A DNA stretch of 64,000 bases from Arthrobacter luteolus NBRC 107841 (GCF_001552075.1 NZ_BCQM01000001.1:62001-126000); one strand, 5' to 3'. Shown: positions 8,778-17,943, counted from the first letter of the stretch. The notes: generated from the sequence alone by a model not told the origin. Translations and numbers: made by a program.

Positions 8778-10568
8778 CTATTTGCGGCCGATGAACCAGT
8801 CCTGGAGCTTTTCCAGCCGCTTCTGCAGCTGCTCTTCGTTGGCCTGGGCGACAGCCGGGCCGCCGCAGATCCGGCGCAGTTCGCTGTGCACCATACCGTG
8901 CGGCATACCGGAGCGGGCCGACCAGGCGGAAACATTTTTCGCCAGCTGGCCGCGCAGTTCGGTGAGCTGGCGGTGGTCGACCACTGAGGGCAGCTCCTCC
9001 GGCACGGTTTCCCCAGGCTTGCGCCGGCCGCGCCGCGACAGCTGTTCATGCTGGCGCTGGCGCAGCAGCGTGGTCACCTGGTCCGGGTCCAGCAGGCCGG
9101 GAATACCGAGGAAGTCCTGCTCCTCCTCGCTGCCCAGCTCGCCGCCGGTGCCGAACTCGCCGCCGTCGAACAGCACGCGGTCGAAGGATGCCTGGGACTC
9201 GAGGGCCTCGAACTTCTGCTTCTGCAGCTCACCGGAGGCTTTCTCCTCCCGGTTCGCGGCCTCCATCAGCGAGTCGTCGAGCCCAAAGCCCTCTTCCTCC
9301 AGATGGTTCTCCGGCCGGTCCAGGGCGTGGTCGCGGGCGACTTCCATCTCGTTCGCAAGGATCATCAGGGTGGGCACGGACGGCAGGAACACTGACGCCG
9401 TTTCGCCGCGCTTGCGGGCTCGCACGAAGCGTCCCACCGCCTGGGCAAAAAACAGGGGCGTCGCCGTCGACGTGGCATAAACACCGACGGCGAGGCGCGG
9501 CACGTCGACGCCTTCGGACACCATACGGACCGCCACCAGCCAGCGCTGGGTTCCGGCAGAAAACTCGTCGATCTTGTCTGAGGCCTTGGCATCGTCGGAC
9601 AGAATCACGGTGGGAGACTCCCCGGTGATCTTCTTCAGCTGGCCGGCATAGGCACGGGCATCTTCGTGGTCCGTGGCAATGACCATCGCCCCGGCGTCGG
9701 GAACCGTCCGCCGGACTTCGCTGAGCCTCCGGTCCGCTGCCGCCAGCACAGCCGGGATCCATTCCCCGGCCGGGTTGAGGGCTGTGCGCCAGGCATGGGC
9801 AGTGATGTCCTTGGTGACTGCGGCTTCGCCAAGCGACGCCGCCATTTCCTCACCGGCGCTGGTCCGCCAGCGCATCTGCCCGGAATACGCCATGAACATC
9901 ACGGGCCGGACCACGTGGTCCTTCAGGGCCTGGCCGTAGCCGTAGGTGTAGTCGGCCTTGGAGCGCCGGATCCCGGCGCCGTCCTCCTGGTACTGCACGA
10001 ACGGAATGGGCGCCGTGTCGGAGCGGAACGGGGTTCCGGTCAGCGAGAGCCGCTTGGTGGCAGGCTCAAAAGCTTCCCGGATGCCGTCACCCCAGGACAG
10101 GGCGTCGCCGCCGTGGTGGATCTCGTCCAGGATCACCAGTGTGCGGGCAGCTTCGGTCTTGGCCCGGTGCAGCATCGGTTTACTGGCCACCTGGGCATAG
10201 GTGACCGCAACGCCGATGAACCCGTGGCCGTGCCGGCCGTCCGCGTTCTTGAAATTGGGGTCGAGGGCCAGGCCCACCCGGGCGGCCGCATCAGCCCACT
10301 GCCGTTTGAGGTGATCGGTGGGCGCAACGACGGTGATCCGGTTGACGATGCCGCGGTCCACGAGCTCCGTAGCCACCCGCAGGGCGAAGGTCGTTTTACC
10401 GGCACCGGGGGTCGCGACGGCAAGGAAATCGCTGTCATTCTTGGCGAAATACTTTTCCAGTGCTTCGGCCTGCCATTGCCGCAGCTTCGGAGCCGTCCCC
10501 CAGGCCGCGCGTTCAGGGTAGGCAGGGGGCAGGGCTGTTCCGCCGCCGAAAAGTGTATCGGGACTCAC
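8778..10568 (-). CDS. DEAD/DEAH-box superfamily 2 helicase
   Basis: 596 aa. Motif I is ATPGAGKTTFALR (about residue 45), motif II DEIHH, motif III SLTGTPFRSD, and motif VI QAVGRFVRARKRGE, giving a complete SF2 ATPase of the XPB/restriction-helicase style. The C-terminal 180 residues are acidic and then basic without a known domain. Substrate unknown; DNA repair or RNA remodelling are both possible. The GTG start at 10568 overlaps the MFS stop (GTGA). The frame stays open far upstream through the MFS gene, but that part is the MFS gene read out of frame and is not protein. Confidence 0.85.
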   Translation of the reverse strand: MSPDTLFGGGTALPPAYPERAAWGTAPKLRQWQAEALEKYFAKNDSDFLAVATPGAGKTTFALRVATELVDRGIVNRITVVAPTDHLKRQWADAAARVGLALDPNFKNADGRHGHGFIGVAVTYAQVASKPMLHRAKTEAARTLVILDEIHHGGDALSWGDGIREAFEPATKRLSLTGTPFRSDTAPIPFVQYQEDGAGIRRSKADYTYGYGQALKDHVVRPVMFMAYSGQMRWRTSAGEEMAASLGEAAVTKDITAHAWRTALNPAGEWIPAVLAAADRRLSEVRRTVPDAGAMVIATDHEDARAYAGQLKKITGESPTVILSDDAKASDKIDEFSAGTQRWLVAVRMVSEGVDVPRLAVGVYATSTATPLFFAQAVGRFVRARKRGETASVFLPSVPTLMILANEMEVARDHALDRPENHLEEEGFGLDDSLMEAANREEKASGELQKQKFEALESQASFDRVLFDGGEFGTGGELGSEEEQDFLGIPGLLDPDQVTTLLRQRQHEQLSRRGRRKPGETVPEELPSVVDHRQLTELRGQLAKNVSAWSARSGMPHGMVHSELRRICGGPAVAQANEEQLQKRLEKLQDWFIGRK

Positions 10569-11980
10569 GCTTGGGAAGGCACCTTTCCGGTACTTGGTCG
10601 AACAATTGCACTGCGGATCCCGGCTGCCGTACCAATGACGGCGAAAACAGCCAGGAACAGCCACATCACGGCGAAGGACGTTCCTTCCTGGGACGTCCCG
10701 GGCTGGGCGAGGACAGCGAATAGTGCGCCGCCCACGGTGGTTCCTGCCACGGCACCCACCTGATCGGACAGCTGCAGGGACGCCGAGTTCCTGCCGCGGT
10801 CGGCCGCTGAGGAGGCGTCCAGGACCATCACCGAGGTGCTGGACAGGGCCGCTCCCATCGCTACTCCGGCCAATGACCAGACAATAACCAGCAGCCAGAA
10901 CGGAGCCTGGGCTCCGGCCAGCAGGCCGGTGCCGCCCACCGCGAGGGCAAGAAGGCCGGATCCGCCGGCCAGCAGCAGGTAACGCCGCCGGGTGATCCTC
11001 GCCTGCACGAAAGCTCCAATGGCCCAGCCTACCGCGCCGACCGTCAGCGCGATTCCGGCCGTGGCCGGGCTCACGCCGTAAACGGCCAGGAGCATCACGG
11101 GCATAAAGGCTTCGGCGGCAACGAACGCTGCGTTGATCAATCCGCGTGTCGCAATCACCGAGGGGAGCCCGCGCCGCAGCCACAGCGTGCCCGCCGGAAG
11201 CAGCGCCACCAGCGCGGCCGCGGCGGCAGCGATTCCGGCCGCGGTGACGGCAAGGGCAGCCGCGGATCCGGTTGATGCTGCCGCGTTTCCGGCCCACTGC
11301 GCGGCAAAGACTCCGGCCGCGAGGAAGATCCCCCACAGCCCCCGCCGCCGGCCCAGGGCCCGGTCCAGGGCAGGGTTGTCCGGTGCCCCGAGGTGCCGCA
11401 CGCGCGGCCAGACCAGTGCCGCGGCAACCAGCACGATGGGAATCGCGACGGCGAAGACCCAGCGCCAGCTCACATACTGCGCCAGCAGGCCGGCTGCCAG
11501 CGGCCCGATCATGGAGGGAAGAATCCACGCCGCGGAAACCCAGCCAAAGACCACTGGCTGCAGCTTCGAGGGATATACCTCGCCGATGATCACATACAGC
11601 GCCACCACCATGGCGCCGCTGCCCAGTCCGGACACCGCCCGGCCCGCGGTGACCTGCCAGAACTCGCCGGCCAAAGAGGACATCACCAGTCCCGCGACCA
11701 GCAGCGCCATACCCGCCACCAGCGGGCGGCGCGGCCCCTCGGCGTCGCACCTGGAGCCGGCCAGGACAGAACCCAGCAGGGACGCGGTGAGGAACATGGA
11801 GAACGCCAGGCCGTAACCGGTTCCGCCGCCCAGTTCCTCGGCGACCACAGGCATCGCCGTCGTAACGGCCATGGCTTCGAAGGCCGCGCACGTCACGATT
11901 GCGATCACGCCCAGGGTCAGCGGACGGTACGCAGCGGACATGGCGCCCGCAGGCCGGCCCTCGGGCAGGGGATCACTCAT
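10565..11980 (-). CDS. MFS transporter, drug-exporter type
   Basis: 471 aa with about 12-14 hydrophobic helices. The first helix region GVIAIVTCAAFEAMAVTTAMPVVAEEL resembles motif D1 of the DHA2/14-TMS drug:H+ antiporters, and GSRCDAEGPRRPLVAG is the loop 2-3 motif A in weakened form. Substrate unknown. The ATG at 11980 has no clear Shine-Dalgarno; a second ATG at 11941 would remove 13 hydrophilic residues. The gene overlaps the helicase start by four bases, an odd functional pairing. Confidence 0.82.
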   Translation of the reverse strand: MSDPLPEGRPAGAMSAAYRPLTLGVIAIVTCAAFEAMAVTTAMPVVAEELGGGTGYGLAFSMFLTASLLGSVLAGSRCDAEGPRRPLVAGMALLVAGLVMSSLAGEFWQVTAGRAVSGLGSGAMVVALYVIIGEVYPSKLQPVVFGWVSAAWILPSMIGPLAAGLLAQYVSWRWVFAVAIPIVLVAAALVWPRVRHLGAPDNPALDRALGRRRGLWGIFLAAGVFAAQWAGNAAASTGSAAALAVTAAGIAAAAAALVALLPAGTLWLRRGLPSVIATRGLINAAFVAAEAFMPVMLLAVYGVSPATAGIALTVGAVGWAIGAFVQARITRRRYLLLAGGSGLLALAVGGTGLLAGAQAPFWLLVIVWSLAGVAMGAALSSTSVMVLDASSAADRGRNSASLQLSDQVGAVAGTTVGGALFAVLAQPGTSQEGTSFAVMWLFLAVFAVIGTAAGIRSAIVRPSTGKVPSQA

Positions 11981-12049
11981 GGAGGCATCGGGACTTACTG
12001 CCGTCTCACAGGTTCGACGGCGACGAAGGGCTTTCGGGGCAGGCTGCGG

Positions 12050-12352
12050 CTACTTGTCGCCGGAGTCCTTACCTGGACGAAGGCCTTCGTAGATTTCCTT
12101 GCATTCCGGGCAGACCGGGAACTTCTTGGGATCGCGTCCCGGGGTCCAGACCTTGCCGCAGAGGGCGATCACGGGTTCACCCGAAAGGGCGGATTCCATG
12201 ATCTTTTCCTTGCGGACGTAGTGCGAGAACCGTTCGGCGTCTCCGGGTTCAACGAGTTCACGCTGCTCTTCGCGCTCAATGACGGCGGTGGAAGAACCGC
12301 TGTCCGCCCGGCGCATTGGATCGGATTCGAAGGGATCAGGAGGCAGAGTCAT
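12050..12352 (-). CDS. DUF3039 domain-containing protein
   Basis: 100 aa actinobacterial protein of unknown function (DUF3039). The C-terminal half has the family sequence RFSHYVRKEKIMESALSGEPVIALCGKVW...DPKKFPVCPECKEIYE. The Cys of ALCGK and the CPEC pair look like a small zinc site. The ATG at 12352 was chosen because family similarity starts soon after it and because TAAGAT ends seven bases upstream. It may be transcribed alone, between the ABC permease and MFS genes. Confidence 0.82.
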   Translation of the reverse strand: MTLPPDPFESDPMRRADSGSSTAVIEREEQRELVEPGDAERFSHYVRKEKIMESALSGEPVIALCGKVWTPGRDPKKFPVCPECKEIYEGLRPGKDSGDK

Positions 12353-12359
12353 GCAACCC

Positions 12360-12365
12360 ATCTTA
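12360..12365 (-). promoter_or_regulatory. Leaderless-type -10 element of the DUF3039 gene
   Basis: TAAGAT on the minus strand, seven bases (GGGTTGC), then ATG at 12352. It lies in the 29-base gap after the ABC permease gene. Confidence 0.5.
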
Positions 12366-12381
12366 GTACCCGGGCCGCCGG

Positions 12382-13956
12382 CTACTTGTTGACCGAAACA
12401 GCCAAAAGCACTTCCGGACCCCGCCGGTCCAGCCAGCGTCCGCCGGTCCGGATTCCCATCACCAGCACGAAGGATCCGTAGGCGATTCCCACGGCCAGCG
12501 TGACCCAGCCCCAGACGGAGCCGGCGCCCAGCGCAAAGGCGAGGGCCGGTGCCAGCAGCGGCAGGGCGAGGACCAGCTGAGCCAGCAGCCACAGTCCCTG
12601 GGCGATCATGGTGCGTCCCGTCGAGCCGGGCGGGGTCTTGAAGGCGCTCTCCCCCGGCAGCGGAACGTTGTAGGTGTAGCGGGCAGAGAACACGCTGGAA
12701 AGTCCAAGCCCGCTCAGCAGCAGCCCGAGGGACAGTCCCAGCAGCGCCGGAATGGCCGCTGGCTGGCCGATGACCACGGGAGGCAGCACCGCCGCGAGGA
12801 TGGTTGCCGGAAGCGCGAACACGGCACAGGCTATGGCCCGGCCGGCCCGGTCCGCTGCCCCGGTGACTCCGGCCGAGACGTGCAGCGCGAAGGCGGTGTT
12901 GTCATAGGAGATATCCGCTGAAATGCCGAAGGCCAGGAGGAAGGCCACCAGCGGACCCAGCAGCAGCACAAGGGACGGAAGCTCACCGCCGGTTCGGACG
13001 GCGAAGATCAGCACAACCGCCAGGACCGGAACAATAATCAGGGAAATGCTGTACCGCGGGTCCCGCATCCAGTACGTCAGGGCCCGGGCTGCCACGGCGC
13101 CGGTGGGGGTTGCCGGGAACCGGCCAAACAGTCCCAGCTTGCCGGCTCCCCTGCGGGTGGCGGAGTTGTGTGCCGGTGTGACCAGGGCACGCTGCAGCAG
13201 CGCTTGCCAGGCCCAGGCTGCCACAGCCAGGAACAGGACCGAAATGGCCAAACGCGCGGCCGCGGTTCCGGGGCTGCCCAGGGCAATGTCGCCCGCAACG
13301 GCCCAGCTGCTGCCCAGCGGGGTCCAGGCCAGGATCTCCGCGAGGCGGCCCAGGAAATCCCCGGAATCGGACAGCGCCGTCGCGAGGGATCCGATCAGTG
13401 GACCCAGGAGCATCAGGGGGATGATGATGACCATTCCGGCCACGTCTTTGAACCGCCGTGAACTCGCCAGCGAGGTCGTTGCGGCGACGGCAAGCCGTGC
13501 CAGCACCACGCAGGTCAGCACAGCAACAGCAGCGGCGGGGATGCCGGCGAGCACCGCGGCAGGGTGCTGCCACCAGGACGCGGCCTGCACCAGGGCGGCG
13601 AGCAGGGTTACGGTTCCGGGAATACCGATCAGGGATCCGAGCGCGAGCCCGATAATCATCTGCCGCATGGGAATGGCGAAGGTGACGAAACGGGCCGGGT
13701 CCAGGGTCATGTCGACGCCCGTGGCCACCACCGGAATGATCATCCAGCCGAGTACGGCCGCGGACCCGCCCAGGATCACAACAGTGCGCGCCAGCTCAGG
13801 ATCGGTGAAGTTCAGGAAGAACAGGCCGCCCATCAGCAGCGTCAGCATTCCCAAACCGTAGAGCGCGCCGAAAATGATGCCGACCAGCTGCCACGGGCTC
13901 CGGCGCAGGGAGTTGCGCAGCAGGAGCAGTTTGAGCCTTAGGAGGTGCGCAACCAT
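12382..13956 (-). CDS. ABC exporter permease, about 12 membrane helices
   Basis: 524 aa, strongly hydrophobic, starting MVAHLLRLKLLLLRNSLRRSPWQL. It belongs to the ABC-2-like permeases encoded with a single ATPase. The basic amphipathic N-terminus and large membrane part fit an export system for a lipid, peptide or drug; substrate unknown. The ATG at 13956 lies inside the end of the ATPase gene (19-base overlap), so the pair is translationally coupled. A longer frame upstream is Arg/Gly-rich and is the shadow of the ATPase gene. Confidence 0.82.
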   Translation of the reverse strand: MVAHLLRLKLLLLRNSLRRSPWQLVGIIFGALYGLGMLTLLMGGLFFLNFTDPELARTVVILGGSAAVLGWMIIPVVATGVDMTLDPARFVTFAIPMRQMIIGLALGSLIGIPGTVTLLAALVQAASWWQHPAAVLAGIPAAAVAVLTCVVLARLAVAATTSLASSRRFKDVAGMVIIIPLMLLGPLIGSLATALSDSGDFLGRLAEILAWTPLGSSWAVAGDIALGSPGTAAARLAISVLFLAVAAWAWQALLQRALVTPAHNSATRRGAGKLGLFGRFPATPTGAVAARALTYWMRDPRYSISLIIVPVLAVVLIFAVRTGGELPSLVLLLGPLVAFLLAFGISADISYDNTAFALHVSAGVTGAADRAGRAIACAVFALPATILAAVLPPVVIGQPAAIPALLGLSLGLLLSGLGLSSVFSARYTYNVPLPGESAFKTPPGSTGRTMIAQGLWLLAQLVLALPLLAPALAFALGAGSVWGWVTLAVGIAYGSFVLVMGIRTGGRWLDRRGPEVLLAVSVNK

Positions 13957-14807
13957 GCCAGGCCTTCCGAGGTGCTGCGTCCGCCCACCAGCTGGACGAA
14001 GGTCTCTTCCAGGCTGCGCCCGGCACGCACCTCGTCCACGGTTCCGGCAGCGAGGACGTTTCCACCCGCCACCACGGCCACGTGATCGCACATCCGCTGG
14101 ACCAGGTCCATAACGTGGCTGGACACGATCACGGTTCCGCCGGAGGAAACATAGCTGGACAGAATGTCCCGGATGTTGGCGGCTGAGACAGGGTCCACCG
14201 CCTCGAACGGTTCGTCCAGGACCAGCAGCCGGGGAGCATGGATGAGGGCGGAGGCCAGGGAAATCTTCTTGGTCATGCCTGCGGAGTAATCCACGACCAG
14301 GGTCCCGGCGTCGGCGGTCAGGTCAAGTGCGGCAAGCAGGTCAGCGACCCGCGCGGCCACTGTTTCCCGGTCCATGCCCCGCAGCAGGCCGGCATAGGTG
14401 ACCAGCTGTTCACCGGTCAGGCGGTCGAAGAGCCGTACCCCGTCCGGCAGGACCCCCATAATGCGCTTGGCCTCGAGCGGGCGGGCCCAAACGTCCACAC
14501 CGTGCACCCAGACCTGGCCGTAGTCGGGCCGCATCAGGCCGGTGGCCATGGACAGCGCCGTGGTTTTACCGGCCCCGTTGGGCCCGACCAGTCCGTAAAA
14601 GGATCCCGCGGGTACGTCGAGGTTGATCCCGTTCACGGCGATTTTTTCACCGAACCGCTTAGCCAGGCCACGGATGGCCAGGGCCGGGGCCTGCGCCGGG
14701 GCGCCGCCGGGGCTGTTCGGGGCAGCGTCTGGCTCTGCTGCGGCAGCCTGCGCCGGGAAGGTAACCGGCCCGTTCTGGGGGGTTGGACGCTCGGGTGTCT
14801 CGCTCAT
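13938..14807 (-). CDS. ABC transporter ATP-binding protein
   Basis: 289 aa. Walker A GPNGAGKTT, Q-loop region GVLPDGVRLFDRLTG, signature YSAGM (a common variant of LSGGQ in exporters of this class), Walker B LLVLDEPFEAVD and switch His in VSSHVMD are all present. An N-terminal 45-residue Pro/Ala-rich tail precedes the domain. It energises the permease encoded at 12382-13956, with which it overlaps. TAGCGT at 14815-14820 ends seven bases before the ATG, so the operon may be leaderless. Confidence 0.9.
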   Translation of the reverse strand: MSETPERPTPQNGPVTFPAQAAAAEPDAAPNSPGGAPAQAPALAIRGLAKRFGEKIAVNGINLDVPAGSFYGLVGPNGAGKTTALSMATGLMRPDYGQVWVHGVDVWARPLEAKRIMGVLPDGVRLFDRLTGEQLVTYAGLLRGMDRETVAARVADLLAALDLTADAGTLVVDYSAGMTKKISLASALIHAPRLLVLDEPFEAVDPVSAANIRDILSSYVSSGGTVIVSSHVMDLVQRMCDHVAVVAGGNVLAAGTVDEVRAGRSLEETFVQLVGGRSTSEGLAWLRTS

Positions 14808-14814
14808 AGCTGTA

Positions 14815-14820
14815 ACGCTA
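14815..14820 (-). promoter_or_regulatory. Leaderless-type -10 element of the ABC ATPase gene
   Basis: TAGCGT on the minus strand, seven bases (TACAGCT), then ATG at 14807. No Shine-Dalgarno sequence. Confidence 0.45.
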
Positions 14821-14916
14821 GCAACTCTGACCCCGTATGCCCTCCGCCTTGTGAACTAAATACATGGCCGCCACGGCGCGCAGAACCCGGCCGTGGGGAC
14901 TAGCCGCGTTCCAGAA

Positions 14917-14941
14917 CCGGGCCGGCGCGGGCCGGACCCGG
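14917..14941 (-). terminator. GC-rich hairpin after the YbbN-like gene
   Basis: CCGGG CCGGC, loop GCGG, GCCGG A CCCGG: ten paired bases with one bulged A, about 20 bases beyond the stop codon at 14963. No U-run. Confidence 0.4.
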
Positions 14942-14962
14942 CTGCCGTGCGGGAGGCGGGTG

Positions 14963-15901
14963 TTAGAAGAGTGCGCGGGCCAGAGCGGAGCGGGCTTTGG
15001 TGACCCGGGGGTCCGAGCTGCCGGCAATTTCGAAGAGGTCCAGCAGCCGCAGCCGGACCCGTTCCTTGTCCTCGCCCGCTGTGCGAGCGATGAGCCGGAT
15101 CAACCGGTTAAACGCATCTTCGACGTGTCCGCCGGACATGTCCAGGTCCGCGACCTGCAGTTGGGCGTCCACATTGTCGGGCTGCTCCGCGGCTGCCGTG
15201 CGGACGGCATCAGCGTCAGCGCCCCTGAGCCGCTGCATCAGCTCCACCTGAGCCAGACCGGCCTTTGCCTCCGCGTCCGCGGGCTGTTCAGCGAGTGCCT
15301 GCCGGTAGGCGGCAGCGGCGGCGTCGTAATCCCCCGCAACGATCGCGTCGTAGGCTTCCTGGTGCAGCGGGGGCAGGGGCGCTTCCTCCTGCGCTTCACC
15401 GGCCCCGTCAGCCAGGGACCCGTTGACCCCGTTGGCCTCAGCGACCTGCATCAGTTCGGTCAGGAGAGCCCGGATCTGCTCGGCCGGGACGGCCCGGTCA
15501 AAGAGCGGAACGGGCTGGCCCTTCACAACGGCGGCGACAGTCGGAACGGACACCGCCTGGAAGGCCTGGGCAATCTGGGGAAAAGCATCGGCGTCGACAT
15601 TGGCCACCAGGAGCTTTCCACCGCGGGCCGCTGCTTCCTGTTCCAGGACCGCGGTCACCTCGGCGGATTCCGGGCTCCGGGCCGAGTACATATTTACGAT
15701 CACCGGGACGGTGGCTGAGAGCTGCACAACCTGGGGGAAGGACTGCTCGGTCACTTCGATCACGTACGCGGTACCTTCACCGGCGCCGGAAGCCGCCGCG
15801 GGCGGCGGAGCGCTGGCCTTGGCTTTGAGGCCGGAAAGGTCCACAGCTCCCCGGAGGTTCATGGACGGTGACGGCGCGGAACGGTGGTTCGGTGTGCTCA
15901 T
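14963..15901 (-). CDS. Thioredoxin-fold/TPR co-chaperone, YbbN/CnoX-like
   Basis: 312 aa. Residues about 45-150 have a thioredoxin fold (PVIVNMYSARSPESAEV, LLVANVDADAFPQIAQAFQAVSVPTVAAVVKGQPV), and residues about 180-312 are helical TPR-like repeats (YDAIVAGDYDAAAAAYRQAL). The position of the redox CxxC is occupied by ARSPES, so the protein cannot act as a thiol reductase. E. coli CnoX (YbbN) combines the same domains and hands substrates to chaperonin and DnaK. Homologues occur near nucS/fadA in mycobacteria (Rv1324). A holdase/co-chaperone role is inferred. Confidence 0.85.
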   Translation of the reverse strand: MSTPNHRSAPSPSMNLRGAVDLSGLKAKASAPPPAAASGAGEGTAYVIEVTEQSFPQVVQLSATVPVIVNMYSARSPESAEVTAVLEQEAAARGGKLLVANVDADAFPQIAQAFQAVSVPTVAAVVKGQPVPLFDRAVPAEQIRALLTELMQVAEANGVNGSLADGAGEAQEEAPLPPLHQEAYDAIVAGDYDAAAAAYRQALAEQPADAEAKAGLAQVELMQRLRGADADAVRTAAAEQPDNVDAQLQVADLDMSGGHVEDAFNRLIRLIARTAGEDKERVRLRLLDLFEIAGSSDPRVTKARSALARALF

Positions 15902-15959
15902 GGCCTCAACCCTAGTACGGTGACGCCGCCCCTGGGCAAGTGTGCACGTACCGGATGAC

Positions 15960-17675
15960 TTACTTGAGGGTGGCCGAGAGCAGTTCCTGCGCTGCGCCGA
16001 CTACCTCTGCCTGGTCAGCACTTCCGGCCGGGGGAACGTAGAGCATCACGGCTTCGCCGTGGGTCACATCGATTCCGGCCTCGGTGTTCTTTTCGCCGGT
16101 AAGGGTCTCGTAGATGGTGCCCTCAAGGTTGATCGAGTCCCCCGCCTCACGCGGCACGCTCGAGTAACTGTGGGACATGTATCCGAACACGATCGCCCCG
16201 CCGTCGGCCGTCCGCAGCGCACGCGTATCCGAAGGAACCGGTGTGTGCTTGAAGGTAATGGCGGCAAACTCGTTATCGGGGTTGGCCGTGACATTCGCCT
16301 GGAACGTGGTGACCGCTTCCGCAAAGCTGTTCGCGGCGAAGGCTTCCTTGTTGGAGCCGTCGGGGTTGGTCAGAGCGTCAGCCAGCGCGTCCACGGCCAG
16401 CTGCGGTGACATGGCCAGGCCCTCGGAGGAATCCGCTGCAACGGCAGCGACACCGGTACCGTTGGCCGGCGGCTGCGGGAACGTGGTGCCCGGCAGCATC
16501 TGGATCGCTGAGACCAGCTTGTAGTTCTCCCGCGGGGAGGCCTGAACCAGCAGCAGAGCCTGCGGCACGGTGTTGTCCTGTCCCTGGGTCACGGCCACGA
16601 CGGTCCGGGGAAATTCCGTTCCCGAGGAAACCATGTCCGTCAGGAGCGGCGACGCTGCGACGGCGGCGGGCGCCTTGGTGTCCGGGGCCTTGGCAGCTGC
16701 GGCGTAGTTCGCTTCGCGCAGGGACAGGGCGGTGGAAGCGGCGCGGTCCTTGAGCAGGGAAGCGTCCCGGGCTGCGTCGGCTTTCTGCACCGTTCCCGCC
16801 ACGGACCCCAGGATCCGGGTCAGCTGGCTGTCCAGGACCACGGGGGTGGAATCCTCACCGGACTCCGCGGCGGTGGCCGGGGAGACGGCGGGAACCAGTG
16901 CCAGTGCCAGTCCGCCGGCCAGCGCTGCGGCGAGCACTCCGTTCATGCCCTGGCGCACGGTGGCTGCGCCCGGCGTGCTGAACTTCGCTGCTCCGGCGTT
17001 TTCGCTGCGTCCGGCGACCGTCTTTTGTGCGGCTGTGTCCGATTGGCGGACAGCCCGGCGGCTTCCGGGAGCCGGGGGCGTGCCTCCGCCGGTGCGGGCC
17101 ATGAAGGCCAGGGCCAGGCCCAGCACAGCTGCCAGTGCCCCCGCAATGATCAGCGGAACAGCAAGGGGGGTGCCCTCGTCATTGGCCCAGCTGACAGTGA
17201 TATCCGTAGGTGCCGGTGCGGTTCCGTCAGAGGCGATCAGGACCGACCACTCGCCCTCGGCCGGTTCGGTCCAGGAGTAGGAAAGCTCTCCCTGTCCGCT
17301 TTCCTCGCTGACCCACAGGTCCGAGCCCGCCGGGTTCGGAACAGTGGCCTCGCCCTCAGAGGTGTCGGCGGCCAGGGAATCCTCAGCGCCGGTGCTGACG
17401 CGTGTCACGGCCGCATCGCCGACCCAGGCATCAACGTCGGATGCCCGCCCGACGGCCAGGAAAACGCCTTCTTCTGAGCGGATGGTGATTTCTGCGCCCT
17501 CCGGGTGGGAGGCCAGCAGACCCGCGTCGAGCACTGCCACCGGGGCTGCGCCCGAGTCAGCAGGCGCCTGCGCCGTCACGGTCTCCGGAGGTGCCCAGAA
17601 TGTACGCTGGCCGATTCCGACCAGCATCATCAGCACTCCGAGCACGATCAGCGGAACTGCAATTTTGTTTCGCAC
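15960..17675 (-). CDS. Large membrane-anchored protein of unknown function
   Basis: 571 aa; I do not recognise a characterised family (possibly DUF8094-like in its C-terminal part). Hydrophobic segments lie at residues about 6-24, 171-193 and 244-265. The third is preceded by Arg and followed by PATAAES, so it looks like an internal signal peptide. This splits the protein into an extracytoplasmic beta-rich N-terminal domain (about 30-170), a short cytosolic basic linker (194-243) and a C-terminal extracytoplasmic domain (270-571). The GTG start follows AGGTAAGTT. It lies upstream of the YbbN-like gene, which starts 58 bases after its stop. Confidence 0.75.
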   Translation of the reverse strand: MRNKIAVPLIVLGVLMMLVGIGQRTFWAPPETVTAQAPADSGAAPVAVLDAGLLASHPEGAEITIRSEEGVFLAVGRASDVDAWVGDAAVTRVSTGAEDSLAADTSEGEATVPNPAGSDLWVSEESGQGELSYSWTEPAEGEWSVLIASDGTAPAPTDITVSWANDEGTPLAVPLIIAGALAAVLGLALAFMARTGGGTPPAPGSRRAVRQSDTAAQKTVAGRSENAGAAKFSTPGAATVRQGMNGVLAAALAGGLALALVPAVSPATAAESGEDSTPVVLDSQLTRILGSVAGTVQKADAARDASLLKDRAASTALSLREANYAAAAKAPDTKAPAAVAASPLLTDMVSSGTEFPRTVVAVTQGQDNTVPQALLLVQASPRENYKLVSAIQMLPGTTFPQPPANGTGVAAVAADSSEGLAMSPQLAVDALADALTNPDGSNKEAFAANSFAEAVTTFQANVTANPDNEFAAITFKHTPVPSDTRALRTADGGAIVFGYMSHSYSSVPREAGDSINLEGTIYETLTGEKNTEAGIDVTHGEAVMLYVPPAGSADQAEVVGAAQELLSATLK

Positions 17676-17782
17676 AACTTACCTATCGTCGGTCACGGTC
17701 CTCCGCGCGCCTGTAGGCAGCGGTGACGGGACTGGTATGCCCCATGGATACCGTCATGGCGGTTGGTTTATAACCCTATGGT

Positions 17783-17813
17783 AACGAAATCCGTTTAAAG
17801 AACACATTTCGTT
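17783..17813. promoter_or_regulatory. Inverted repeat, candidate operator
   Basis: AACGAAAT (17783-17790) and ATTTCGTT (17806-17813) are perfect eight-base arms 23 bases centre to centre, about two helical turns. They lie in an unusually AT-rich patch between the divergent 571-aa membrane protein gene (-) and the AI-2E transporter gene (+). A TTATAA stretch nearby (17765-17772) could belong to a minus-strand promoter. Confidence 0.4.
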
Positions 17814-17943
17814 GTTCAGCTCCTAGTCAGCCTACGGCAGCGGGCCGCCGCGCTTCCCCGGCCCATGACTGATAATCTGGCGCCGCAGCACAGACGCATA
17901 ATCCCATCGAACCAGTCACCGAATGCAGGGAGAAACGACGCCG

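Noticed and set aside
10569-11891. Extension of the helicase frame through the MFS gene, giving a 1037-codon frame
   Set aside because: The extra part is out of frame with the conserved MFS protein, Arg/Gly-rich and without similarity; the GTGA overlap gives a sensible helicase start.
13980-14440. ABC ATPase signature YSAGM as a degenerate, inactive site
   Set aside because: YSxGM variants are common in ABC-2-type exporters with full activity, and Walker A, B and the switch His are intact.
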